NCBI RefSeq assembly: GCF_002836505.1
Contig: NZ_PJBF01000044.1
Span: 1 to 64,000 of the forward strand
Length of the DNA stretch: 64,000 nt
Source of the DNA: Psychrobacter sp. Choline-02u-9
GTDB taxonomy: Bacteria; Pseudomonadota; Gammaproteobacteria; Pseudomonadales; Moraxellaceae
Direction: 5' to 3'
In this document: positions 31,135-39,426 of the stretch, piece after piece
How the letters are laid out: each line of letters begins with the position of its first letter
Numbering within the stretch: the stretch's first letter is position 1
Program-made: the position numbers and the translations under genes
The notes under the pieces: model-generated
Databases searched by the model: none
What the model was told of the DNA's origin: nothing
What the model saw: the letters and a program-made list of their open reading frames with translations, nothing else

Positions 31135-32325
31135 TTACTCAGTAGGCGCCAGTGCAGGATAGCCAAGAGCGTACAGAGTACCTTCAAGCCCTGTCACGTT
31201 GATAGCGGCATCAGCACGTGCTTGAACGATTGGTTTGGCATGATAGGCCACACCAAGATCGGCAAGCGCCATCATCGGTAAATCATTAGCACCGTCACCG
31301 ACACAGACCACTTGTGACATCTCAATGCCTAAGCGCTCAGCAGTATGCTCAACGATAGCGGCTTTTTTGGCACCGTTAACAATAGGCCACTGTACATGAC
31401 CAGTGACTTCACCTTCCTCGATATCTAGAGCATTGGCATGCACTTCATCGATACCCAGCTGCTCCGCGATATAACGGGCAAAATACGTAAAGCCGCCGGA
31501 TACTAGCACGGTATGATATCCCAATGCCTTTAGCGCACTGATGGTGGTGCGCGCACCTACCGAGACGGTCAGGCGGCTACAGATATCATCCAGTACGTCA
31601 ATTGGTGTGCCTTTTAATAATGCCACGCGCTGAGCAAACGATTCATCAAAATCAATCTCACCGCGCATTGCTGCTTCAGTGATGGCTTCGACTTCTTCGC
31701 CAATACCAGCCGTTTTTGCTAGCTCTACGATGACTTCTTGCTCGATCAAGGTTGAATCCATGTCAAAGCAGGCAAGCTTGTGTGTCCGCAGCATATGACC
31801 GACAGACAGGATATGACAGTCCACGACGTTTATGTTGCCTGTGCTATCTGCACTGCGTGTATTGTTATATTCTTCAGTTAGGTCACGACGCAGGCGAGCG
31901 GTCAGTTGATCATCAATGATGTGAGCGGCTGCGGTTTTTTTGCCAGGGTGCATCAGCGTGTCAGTGACTGGTACTAGCAGATAACGGTAGACTTGAGTAT
32001 GGGTAAAGGGTAGGCGCTGTGCGTCTGCCGCTGTAGGCTCTGTATCAGATACCGTGATATTGACGAAGCTAGCGTCAGTATCTTCGGCAACGGTCACTAG
32101 ATGCCAGCTTGGCTGTTCATCGACCCACGACTGAACGTACTGATGAATATCCAATGCGGATACCTGAGTCGGCAGTACTACGATGAGCGCAAAAACAGGT
32201 AGCGACTGTAGCGCATCAAAGTCTTGCAAATTGGTATCTTCGGGTAATAATGCCGCAATAGAATCAACGGCTTGTTGCCATGCTTTGCTGTCTTTTGGTA
32301 ACGAATAAGATGTATTTTTTGGCAT
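31135..32325 (-). CDS. serB: Phosphoserine phosphatase
   Basis: 396-residue HAD-family enzyme that releases serine from phosphoserine, the last step of serine synthesis. The catalytic DMDST motif has Asp188 (nucleophile) and Asp190, followed by LIEQEVIVELA. LVSGGFT and VGDGANDLPMM are the other HAD motifs. The first ~170 residues form the ACT-like regulatory part, longer than in E. coli SerB (322 residues). The neighbouring divergent gene encodes an Smp/YtjB-like protein, the same arrangement as in E. coli. Confidence 0.95.
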   Translation of the reverse strand: MPKNTSYSLPKDSKAWQQAVDSIAALLPEDTNLQDFDALQSLPVFALIVVLPTQVSALDIHQYVQSWVDEQPSWHLVTVAEDTDASFVNITVSDTEPTAADAQRLPFTHTQVYRYLLVPVTDTLMHPGKKTAAAHIIDDQLTARLRRDLTEEYNNTRSADSTGNINVVDCHILSVGHMLRTHKLACFDMDSTLIEQEVIVELAKTAGIGEEVEAITEAAMRGEIDFDESFAQRVALLKGTPIDVLDDICSRLTVSVGARTTISALKALGYHTVLVSGGFTYFARYIAEQLGIDEVHANALDIEEGEVTGHVQWPIVNGAKKAAIVEHTAERLGIEMSQVVCVGDGANDLPMMALADLGVAYHAKPIVQARADAAINVTGLEGTLYALGYPALAPTE

Positions 32326-32774
32326 GGCTCAATTGTCCCTTGTATGCTCATATAAGATTAGGAATAATAACAGTTTTACTGAGCAGCGCCTATAGATGAC
32401 GCGCAAAGTAACAATGATGCTAAAGAACAGATTTTATGGCGTAAGAAGCCATAGAAAATGCAAGAAAGTTATTATGATAAATTTATAAAGCGCTCACGCT
32501 ATAAGGCTTATTATGGTGATATAGTAGATGAGATAAGCTGGCTGTTTATCAACGGTGCTTTCTTATTAACGATGCCTTCGCAAAATATAATAAGGCAAAA
32601 GATAGCGAAGCTGGCAACAATATTGATGGTGTCGATAATCGCTAATAATCAGTACTGCTTTACAACTATGTGCGCACTACCATTGGCGCGCATCACAATT
32701 GTTTAAAAATTAGCCAAAAAATGAGCAGTAGCCTCGTTTTTTAATTTCTTCTCTCCAAAAAAGTTTAACATATC
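32326..32774. other. Divergent intergenic region between serB and the Smp-like gene
   Basis: No convincing gene. An 82-codon open frame at 32458-32706 has no ribosome binding site, no recognisable similarity and an unlikely composition. Promoters for both flanking genes should be here. Confidence 0.45.
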
Positions 32775-34232
32775 ATGACGTATTTAGCGCCGCGGCAAGG
32801 GTTGTTTGCCATTATTCTTCTGGTTAGTTTTTGTTTGCAGACGCTGTTATTGGTCATTAGTACTGACCAACAGCTGAGCAATAGTCGTGCGTTAAAAGGC
32901 GAGCAGATGGTCGCCCAGCTGATTGATGAAGCAAGGTTGTCTTTAGAAAATAAAGACCGCGTGAGCTTAAGCGTTATTGCCAATCGCTATACCAGCGAGC
33001 AAGACGTCACACGGATACTGATTAAGGACAACAACGACGATATCTTGGTGCCAGTAGGCAATGCGCCGATGCAGCAAGGTGACACTATTCGTCAAATCGC
33101 CACCAATGGCGATGCAGTTATCGGTAGCGTTGCATTGACTTTGAAAGACGTTAGCAAAGGCGAGATTATCGCCATGCAATGGCCGTTTGTCATCGGCACC
33201 ATGCTGCTACATTTACTGCTTTGGCTGATTTACGGTTACCTCGCTCGTCCGACCAAAGAGCAAATTAATGCGTTAAGTCGAGATATCCAAGAGCTGTATC
33301 GTGACCAATATAGACCAGTCGATCAACGCGGCTACGACCGTGAACTTGAGCGCCAGTCAACGGGTCAATCAGCGTCTCATTTGGCAGACAGTCAAGTAGC
33401 GACAGATAATACGGCTAATGTCAGAAATGACGAAGTGACTAATGCCCGCAAGTTTAATGTGCATAATGAAGTGAACGAGTACCTTAGAACGCAGCAAAAC
33501 CAAGAAACAGGTAGTGATACTGACAATCTAGCGAGTGCGAGTGAAGGTAGCGAAAGCGAAATAGCGGATACAGATAGTGTTGCTTCTCAAGTTACCAGTC
33601 ATACGTCTAAACTGTCTGCCACACGGTCTGTTGATAGCGTCAAAGTTCAAATTGTATTCCATGATGAGTTCAATATGCTTGAACGCCTTGCGCCTGCGCA
33701 GCGTCTTCCGTATCTAGCACTCTGCACCCAGCTACTCAATCAAGCCGTGACTGAGCTACTAAGACAACCATTGCTACTGGGCGTGAGTGCGATGAATGAA
33801 GCGCACTTTGAAGATAATGGCGCAAGTGTGGTACTAAAGGCTGATAATAGCCATGCAAAAGTGGCACTCGCAGGCGTGATGCTTGCCAAGCTATACTTAA
33901 TGCTAAACAAAATTATCCACGACAAGCACATTGAGCTGTCACGTTTTGCCTTACCAGCAAAAGCGGGTGTCAGTGATGACGCGCAGTCAGAGCCAATGAC
34001 TCACCTGCTCCAGAGTATCGGCAAAAAAGAGCAGCTATTAATACTATTGCCAAATGCCGGTCTCAAGCAAATCAGCAATCACGTACAAGTACATAACATC
34101 ATGCGTCCAACCACTGTCTATGAGCGCGAGTGTGCAATATTTGATGGGGCTAACGACTCATTGATTCAGCGTTTGGCCGATGTGCGCAACGCAGTTCTGA
34201 TGATTGAAGATGAGGACGAGCTACACATTTAA
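32775..34232 (+). CDS. Smp/YtjB-like membrane protein
   Basis: 485-residue protein with one N-terminal membrane helix (residues ~10-28), a periplasmic segment of ~100 residues, and a second helix near residues 136-156. This is the topology of the Smp/YtjB family, whose gene lies divergent from serB in E. coli as here. The cytoplasmic part is much longer than in E. coli Smp: a polar, Ser/Asp/Asn-rich linker of ~100 residues leads to a folded domain of ~200 residues that I do not recognise. Family assignment rests on topology and gene neighbourhood as much as on sequence. Confidence 0.6.
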   Translation: MTYLAPRQGLFAIILLVSFCLQTLLLVISTDQQLSNSRALKGEQMVAQLIDEARLSLENKDRVSLSVIANRYTSEQDVTRILIKDNNDDILVPVGNAPMQQGDTIRQIATNGDAVIGSVALTLKDVSKGEIIAMQWPFVIGTMLLHLLLWLIYGYLARPTKEQINALSRDIQELYRDQYRPVDQRGYDRELERQSTGQSASHLADSQVATDNTANVRNDEVTNARKFNVHNEVNEYLRTQQNQETGSDTDNLASASEGSESEIADTDSVASQVTSHTSKLSATRSVDSVKVQIVFHDEFNMLERLAPAQRLPYLALCTQLLNQAVTELLRQPLLLGVSAMNEAHFEDNGASVVLKADNSHAKVALAGVMLAKLYLMLNKIIHDKHIELSRFALPAKAGVSDDAQSEPMTHLLQSIGKKEQLLILLPNAGLKQISNHVQVHNIMRPTTVYERECAIFDGANDSLIQRLADVRNAVLMIEDEDELHI

Positions 34233-34418
34233 TGCCAACTGTATTTGGTCATTTATATTACAATTGTCTGTTATATAGCCTACTGGACTATCTTAATCGT
34301 AAGGTTGAAATGTACCATATTGCGAAAAAGGATTGACAACATTCAATAGAGACTTTATAAGGCATATATATATTGATGTATTCTTAATACCCTTGCCTAA
34401 AAATGATAGGAGTTTGTC

Positions 34419-34655
34419 ATGAGTGACGCTGATATTGACGACGATTTTGATGATGATTTTGTCGACGATGATGATGCAAAGATGGTTGAAGAAGCTGAGA
34501 CGAGCGTACGTACACGTTTAAGTAGTCTTGAAAAACGTCGGCTAATCGATAACTTGCTAGAAGAAAAGCGTTTGGCTAAAGAGTTAAAAGACGATCTAGA
34601 CGATATAGACAACTTCGATGAAGATGGCGATGATTGGGATGATGACGATTTTTAA
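34419..34655 (+). CDS. Small highly acidic protein
   Basis: 78-residue protein with strongly acidic ends (runs of Asp at residues 5-20 and 60-78) around a basic, helical core with the motif RRLIDNLLEEKRLAKEL. The core recalls small proteins annotated in pseudomonads as the PA3496 family (RRxIExLLEEKRL), proposed to affect envelope integrity; this link is from memory and tentative. AGGAG lies 8 nt before the ATG, and the asymmetric charge pattern argues for a real gene. It is a single-gene unit upstream of the UPF0149 gene. Confidence 0.7.
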   Translation: MSDADIDDDFDDDFVDDDDAKMVEEAETSVRTRLSSLEKRRLIDNLLEEKRLAKELKDDLDDIDNFDEDGDDWDDDDF

Positions 34656-34944
34656 TTTATCGTCGTCAGTCTTTTAAGCGGACTAAAGTGCTTTAGTGAC
34701 TACTTTAATGACAGTGGCTATTTTAATGACTAAAATCATTTAACCAATCAAACTGGTTGCCTGCTGTTTTCTAATTTTCTAGGTTGCTCGCAACCAGTTC
34801 ATCTCGATAATACTTACCCGATAGAGGTTGCTTGAGTTTGATTAACTAAGCAGCCTTTAGTCTTAAAATAAGTACTCGTCCTCTTTTATTTAACCGATCG
34901 CCCACTGCGATTGATGACATCTATCTGCTAAGGAAAACCAAATT

Positions 34945-35502
34945 ATGAGTAACCAACTAAGTTTTGATGAATTACTAGACTATTTGGACAATCAAGAAAG
35001 CCAGTTCGTGCTAGATAGTGTCGCAGCGCATGGTTTTTTGACAGCGACGGTTATCGGTCGTCCATTGCCTAACTGGATGGATGCCCTGTTCGAAGGTCAC
35101 GTAAGTGAGATTCCAGACAACGTCATCGACGGTATCAAACGCTGGCGCGATTCGATCATGGCTGAGTTAAAAAACGAGACGCCGATCGAATTACCGTTTG
35201 GTGAAGATGCTGGTAACGAAGAAGTGGCGGTTGATTTTTCTGACGAGTCAGACATCGTTGCTTGGTCAATTGGTTTCGTTGATGCCATGTATGGTGATGA
35301 AGCAAGCGATTGGTTTGAAGATCAAGAAACGGCAGAAGACGTCGCAGTATTGACCTTGCCAATGATCGTACTTAGCGGTATTGATGATGAAGATCCAGAG
35401 CTGTCTGAGATGCGTAAAGACGAAGACAAAATGGTACAGATGGCCAATAGCATCGAAGGCAATTTGACTGAATTGTTCTTATTGTTCCATACCAACGATT
35501 AG
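34945..35502 (+). CDS. UPF0149 (YgfB/YecA-like) family protein
   Basis: 185-residue acidic, all-helical protein of the UPF0149 family. The N-terminal helix pair and the FLTATVIGRPLPNWMDALF segment match the family's HGFLTA.IG pattern. The DIVAWSIGFVDAM motif corresponds to the W..GF..G signature. There is no C-terminal SEC-C zinc motif, unlike YecA. AAGGA precedes the start. Function of the family is poorly known. Confidence 0.85.
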   Translation: MSNQLSFDELLDYLDNQESQFVLDSVAAHGFLTATVIGRPLPNWMDALFEGHVSEIPDNVIDGIKRWRDSIMAELKNETPIELPFGEDAGNEEVAVDFSDESDIVAWSIGFVDAMYGDEASDWFEDQETAEDVAVLTLPMIVLSGIDDEDPELSEMRKDEDKMVQMANSIEGNLTELFLLFHTND

Positions 35503-35610
35503 TAATGCTAAGAAACAGCGCTGTTAGCAGTGCTGTTTTTGTCTTGTCTATGCTGTATCACAGCGCTTTGGTTTACCATGTATTTTATAAGTCACCGATA
35601 AGGTCATCCT

Positions 35611-36051
35611 ATGACTGTGCAACTCTCTAACCTTGAACACTTACCTAATTATCAAATCACTGAACGCCTAGACGTGGTGTACGGTAGTACCGTGCGCTCA
35701 AAGCACGTGGGTAAGGATCTGTTTGCTGGGTTAAAAAACATCGTTGGCGGTGAGCTGACGGCTTATACCGAGCTATTAGAAGAGTCACGCCAAGAAGCAA
35801 TCGATCGCATGATTGTCAAAGCAGAGGCGCTAGGGGCTGATGCAGTGGTCGGTCTACGTTTTTCTACTTCTAGTATTGCCCAAGGTGCCTCAGAGCTGTT
35901 TGTCTATGGTACGGCGGTCAAGGTTGCGCCGATATCGCAGCAGCAGTATCAAAACCCGCCAAGCGATGGTTACAATCATTCCAGCCAAAATGTGAGTACT
36001 CAGACCCAAGTCGCACCCGATGATTTGCCGCGTTTTAATCCTTTTGGTTAA
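35611..36051 (+). CDS. YbjQ (UPF0145) family protein
   Basis: 146-residue protein with a YbjQ fold, a small beta-rich domain that forms a pentameric ring and was annotated as heavy-metal-binding. Diagnostic parts are VVYGSTVRSKHVGKDL, GGELTAYTELLEESRQEAIDRM and ALGADAVVGLRFSTS. The C-terminal ~40 residues are a polar Gln/Asn/Pro tail. No metal-ligand cluster is evident. The next gene, 48 bp downstream, encodes a membrane-anchored member of the same family, so the two may form one operon and one complex. Confidence 0.9.
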   Translation: MTVQLSNLEHLPNYQITERLDVVYGSTVRSKHVGKDLFAGLKNIVGGELTAYTELLEESRQEAIDRMIVKAEALGADAVVGLRFSTSSIAQGASELFVYGTAVKVAPISQQQYQNPPSDGYNHSSQNVSTQTQVAPDDLPRFNPFG

Positions 36052-36099
36052 TCCTATAATACTAAAAGCACCAATGCTTTTTACGATGAGAAACGTGCT

Positions 36100-36606
36100 A
36101 TGAATGATTCACTCACACAAGTGCTCATCAATTACGGGCCGTTTGTCTTCTTATTCGCAGCTGGCTGGTTCTTCGGGTCACGCCATGAGCGTCAGCATTT
36201 GGCACAGCTAACAGTAGCAGAGCAAGCATTGGGCGATATCACTGTCTCAAGCGAACGTCTATATCGTCCCAAGTTAGCAGCGGGCAGTGAAGGCGAGCTA
36301 GTGCTTGGTAGTGTCGTCATCGCTCAAGATTATTTCAAAATGATCATCGCTCGCGTATTAAGTGTCTTTGGCAAAAACTTAACCACCTATGAAACTTTGC
36401 TAGATCGTGCGCGCCGCGAAGCCATCGTTCGTATGCGGACTGAGGCAAAAGCCAAAGGCTACACGCATATCTACGGGTTACGTCTTGAGGTAACCAATGT
36501 TAACCAATTAGGCAGTATGGTCGAAGCCATCGCCTACGGTACAGCTGTTATCAGTATCGACCATATTCACTCTACATCTGCTATAAATTACAAAACCTCC
36601 ACTTAA
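36100..36606 (+). CDS. Membrane-anchored YbjQ family protein
   Basis: 168-residue protein with an N-terminal membrane helix at about residues 11-27 (VFLFAAGWFFG) fused to a YbjQ domain: LVLGSVVIAQDYFK, LTTYETLLDRARREAIVRM and KGYTHIYGLRLEVTN match the blocks of the preceding protein. The anchor places the domain at the cytoplasmic face of the inner membrane. The spacing of 48 bp to the previous gene suggests co-expression. Function unknown. Confidence 0.8.
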   Translation: MNDSLTQVLINYGPFVFLFAAGWFFGSRHERQHLAQLTVAEQALGDITVSSERLYRPKLAAGSEGELVLGSVVIAQDYFKMIIARVLSVFGKNLTTYETLLDRARREAIVRMRTEAKAKGYTHIYGLRLEVTNVNQLGSMVEAIAYGTAVISIDHIHSTSAINYKTST

Positions 36607-36797
36607 ATCATTTCTAGTTTATTTTCAAGTGTAAAAACCTATAATTGACTGACGAGTAGTCAGAAAAATCAAAACCATACATTTTTACAACGATATACTG
36701 AATTTTGCCGTTCCGTTATTATTTCGGTTCGTAGTAACCAGTTTTATCAAAAATTGTCGGTTTAAAAAACACGACTGTATGGAAAAGTGTCATATAA

Positions 36798-36912
36798 AGA
36801 GCTGACAACGTCGGTGGCTTTTACCCAAGATATCAGCAGGATTGGCTGATTGAGCATGACGAGGTTGTCATAAACCTGCCCGTGTAAGGGCTCTATCTAC
36901 AAGGATGTAGTT
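36798..36912 (+). ncRNA. Candidate structured leader of the BASS transporter gene
   Basis: TGACAACGTC at 36803-36812 can pair with GAC (36858-36860) and GTTGTCA (36864-36870), a 10-bp stem with one 3-nt bulge. Inside it, ATCAGC (36832-36837) pairs with GCTGAT (36845-36850). AGAGC (36798-36802) can pair with GCTCT (36890-36894), in competition with a GCCC/GGGC hairpin (36878-36891). A further CTAC/GTAG hairpin places the AAGGA ribosome binding site in its loop. The design resembles a riboswitch, but I cannot match it to a known class. Confidence 0.4.
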
Positions 36913-37836
36913 ATGGAAGGTGTTGAGTTAGTCACGTTTATAAATGCAAAAGTCATTCCCATTAGTATCTTTTTGATTATGATGGGAATGGGATTGTCCT
37001 TAGTTACCAATGATTTTAAGAGAGTCGTCAAATACCCTAAAGCAGTCGCCATAGGCTTGACCAATCAGCTAATATTTTTACCATTGGTAGGTTTTGCTTT
37101 GGCAACCTCTATGTCTCTCGAGCCAGAGTATGCCGTTGGGGTTATGTTACTGGTACTGTGTCCTGGTGGCACGACATCGAATCTATTTACCTATTTAGCC
37201 AAAGGTGACGTCGCTCTTTCGGTCACCATGACCGCTATTGCTAGTGTCATTACCGTATTTACCATTCCTATCGTCCTCAGTTTTTCGCTCGTATACTTCA
37301 TGGGTGCTGGTAGTGAGTTTCAGTTGCCAGTGGTCAAGACCATGATTAGCCTAATTGCTCTGACTATCTTACCCGTCAGTATTGGTATGTTGATCAAACG
37401 CTATGCCCCTAACGCGGCAGACAAGGGACAGGTGATGGTGTCTCGTTTTGGCGTGATATTTTTGAGCTTCTTGGTACTTTTCTTAAGCTATGTGCAACGA
37501 GATATTATCGTTGAAGCGTTAATCGCTACTGGCCCTGTGGCATTGATATTGAATGTATCGACGATGGCGCTTGGTTATTACACCAGTAAATGGTTCGGTC
37601 TAAATCCTGCACAAAGACGCTCGATTACTATGGAAGTCGGCCTACAAAACAGTACGCTTTCGATGTTTATGGCACTGACGCTATTGGCTAACTATAAGAT
37701 GTCGATGACGCCAGCCATTTATACGCTAATCATGTTCTTGACCGCGGGTATCATGGTCAGAGTATTTACTGCCCAGCACAACAAAGCCAAAAGAACCGAG
37801 ATAGAAAACAGCGTATTGGCAGCACGTAGAATGTAA
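36913..37836 (+). CDS. Bile acid:sodium symporter (BASS) family transporter
   Basis: 307-residue inner-membrane transporter of the BASS family (sodium-coupled uptake of organic anions). About nine to ten hydrophobic helices are present. The family motifs LLVLCPGGTTSNLFTYLAKGD (first crossing region) and EVGLQNSTLSMFMALTLL (second crossing region) are both intact, with the polar residues that bind sodium. The substrate is not predictable; bacterial members carry pantoate, keto acids or bile acids. A structured leader upstream suggests RNA-level regulation. Confidence 0.88.
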   Translation: MEGVELVTFINAKVIPISIFLIMMGMGLSLVTNDFKRVVKYPKAVAIGLTNQLIFLPLVGFALATSMSLEPEYAVGVMLLVLCPGGTTSNLFTYLAKGDVALSVTMTAIASVITVFTIPIVLSFSLVYFMGAGSEFQLPVVKTMISLIALTILPVSIGMLIKRYAPNAADKGQVMVSRFGVIFLSFLVLFLSYVQRDIIVEALIATGPVALILNVSTMALGYYTSKWFGLNPAQRRSITMEVGLQNSTLSMFMALTLLANYKMSMTPAIYTLIMFLTAGIMVRVFTAQHNKAKRTEIENSVLAARRM

Positions 37837-37915
37837 GAGGTTTAAGATAACCGTAGTAACGCATTGTTGCGCAGTCGAGACAGTACTTGGCAAAAATCAA
37901 CAGTGTATGATGCGA

Positions 37916-37968
37916 TAAAAAAAGCCCATAATCCGCTTTTTATAATGAAGCTGGTTATGGGCTTTTGT
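37916..37968. terminator. Bidirectional terminator between the BASS and FNT genes
   Basis: AAAGCCCATAA at 37921-37931 pairs with TTATGGGCTTT at 37955-37965, with A and T runs outside. Short AGCTCAAACCA(A/G)TTT repeats follow at about 37985-38020, just beyond the FNT gene stop. Confidence 0.8.
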
Positions 37969-38023
37969 GTTTAGTGTTAGTTCTAACTCAAACCAGTTTA
38001 GCTCAAACCAATTTAGCTCAAGT

Positions 38024-39166
38024 CTAGAATCTTCGTCTGTCCATTTTCGCTCTTGCTTCGGCAGCTTGCTCTTTGACTTTTTCAATTTCAAATAAGAACG
38101 TACGGTTTTTGAGTACCGCGACAAACACCACACCGCCTACCGTATTACCCACCAATACCACGACTAAAAATACCAAATAGCGCCAAAGACTGACGGTATT
38201 GCCATATAGCAGCGCTGAAAATATCTCGATATTGCCCACGATACTATGATGCAAGCCTAAAAATCCGATACTACCTGTAATCAGCGTCACCAGTACGATA
38301 CGGCTAAGTGTATCTCGTGCAGAGGTCACTAGCCATGCGGCCACGCCCATCATCCAGCCTGCTAGCACCGCGCTACCAAAGATAACCCACCACTCAAAAC
38401 CTAAGATATGCTCGGCATAGACATCGATGGCATGGTCTGTAAACAGATGCATATGTAGTCCCAGACCAATCATTAATGCTGCAAAGATACAGCCGCCAAC
38501 GATATTACCAGCGATGACGATACCCCATAGCCGTAACAGCTTATGTAGCGGTTCAATTTTATTTAAGACAGGCAAGCTCAAGAGGGACGTCTGCTCAGTA
38601 AATAATAACGACTGACCAATCACCACGATAATAAAGCCGATTGGATACAGCAGTGACGACAGCACCATCGCATAGCGACTGGGTATCACATCATTGAGTA
38701 GGGCAAACATCGATAAAATCATAAAAAAGCTGATACCAATCTCTAGACCAGCTGTAAAGGCGCTGGTAAATAGCGAACCAAGTGAACGCTCAAAGGTTTC
38801 TTTTGCGTGGATAACTTGCTCGACTAAGATACTGGCGTAGCTTTTCGCTTGGCTTAGATTGTCATCACTGGCGACCTTTTTGATGGTTTCTTTGTCTTCG
38901 TCGCTGATTTCTTCTGGTAGGTCATCATTATCCAGATCTTCGGTGGCTTTGATAGGTTCGTCTGCGTCACTATCTGAAGTTTCGTTTGCATGACTGTCTG
39001 TCGTGTCGTCTGCATCCTTATCTACCTCAATGTCTTTAGAAGAATCGCTGTTTTCTTCTAGCGTATCGTCGCCTTCAGGCACAGGAGTAGTGGTACTCGC
39101 ATTTGTACGCTCATCGTTTGGTCGATTAGCCTGAGAATCATGGTCATGCTCGGTATCTTGGGACAC
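38024..39166 (-). CDS. Formate/nitrite transporter (FNT) family protein with acidic N-terminal extension
   Basis: 380-residue protein of the FNT family, closest in style to YfdC. The first ~105 residues are a disordered, Asp/Glu/Ser/Thr-rich extension. The membrane domain begins near residue 130 and has six helices with FNT features, including the NIVGGCIFAALM helix and LVGNTVGGVVFVAVL near the end, which contain the paired NxxGG motifs of the pore. FNT channels conduct small monovalent acids or anions; the ion here is unknown. The start codon is a TTG or ATG with no strong ribosome binding site, so the extension could be slightly shorter. Confidence 0.82.
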   Translation of the reverse strand: MSQDTEHDHDSQANRPNDERTNASTTTPVPEGDDTLEENSDSSKDIEVDKDADDTTDSHANETSDSDADEPIKATEDLDNDDLPEEISDEDKETIKKVASDDNLSQAKSYASILVEQVIHAKETFERSLGSLFTSAFTAGLEIGISFFMILSMFALLNDVIPSRYAMVLSSLLYPIGFIIVVIGQSLLFTEQTSLLSLPVLNKIEPLHKLLRLWGIVIAGNIVGGCIFAALMIGLGLHMHLFTDHAIDVYAEHILGFEWWVIFGSAVLAGWMMGVAAWLVTSARDTLSRIVLVTLITGSIGFLGLHHSIVGNIEIFSALLYGNTVSLWRYLVFLVVVLVGNTVGGVVFVAVLKNRTFLFEIEKVKEQAAEARAKMDRRRF

Positions 39167-39426
39167 GGTTGGCTCGCTGGTTATAGGCTAATGATTTTGC
39201 TGCATAAGTAATCTCTATTATATTTCCCATTCTTTTGATTGCTGTTGTTAATTGATTAACAATTTGAGTAATAAATCGCCTTCAGGCTTTATAAATTGCC
39301 TTACCATCTAACAAAATCTGCCTATCTGCGTTAAAATCACACTATCAACTACTTTTCCTGTTTTTATAGCGTTTCGCGCTATCTCATTTTGACCACATTC
39401 ATTATCAACAATAAGATCACCCTATT

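Noticed and set aside
32458..32706. 82-codon open frame between serB and the Smp-like gene
   Set aside because: No ribosome binding site and no family resemblance; it lies in the divergent promoter region.
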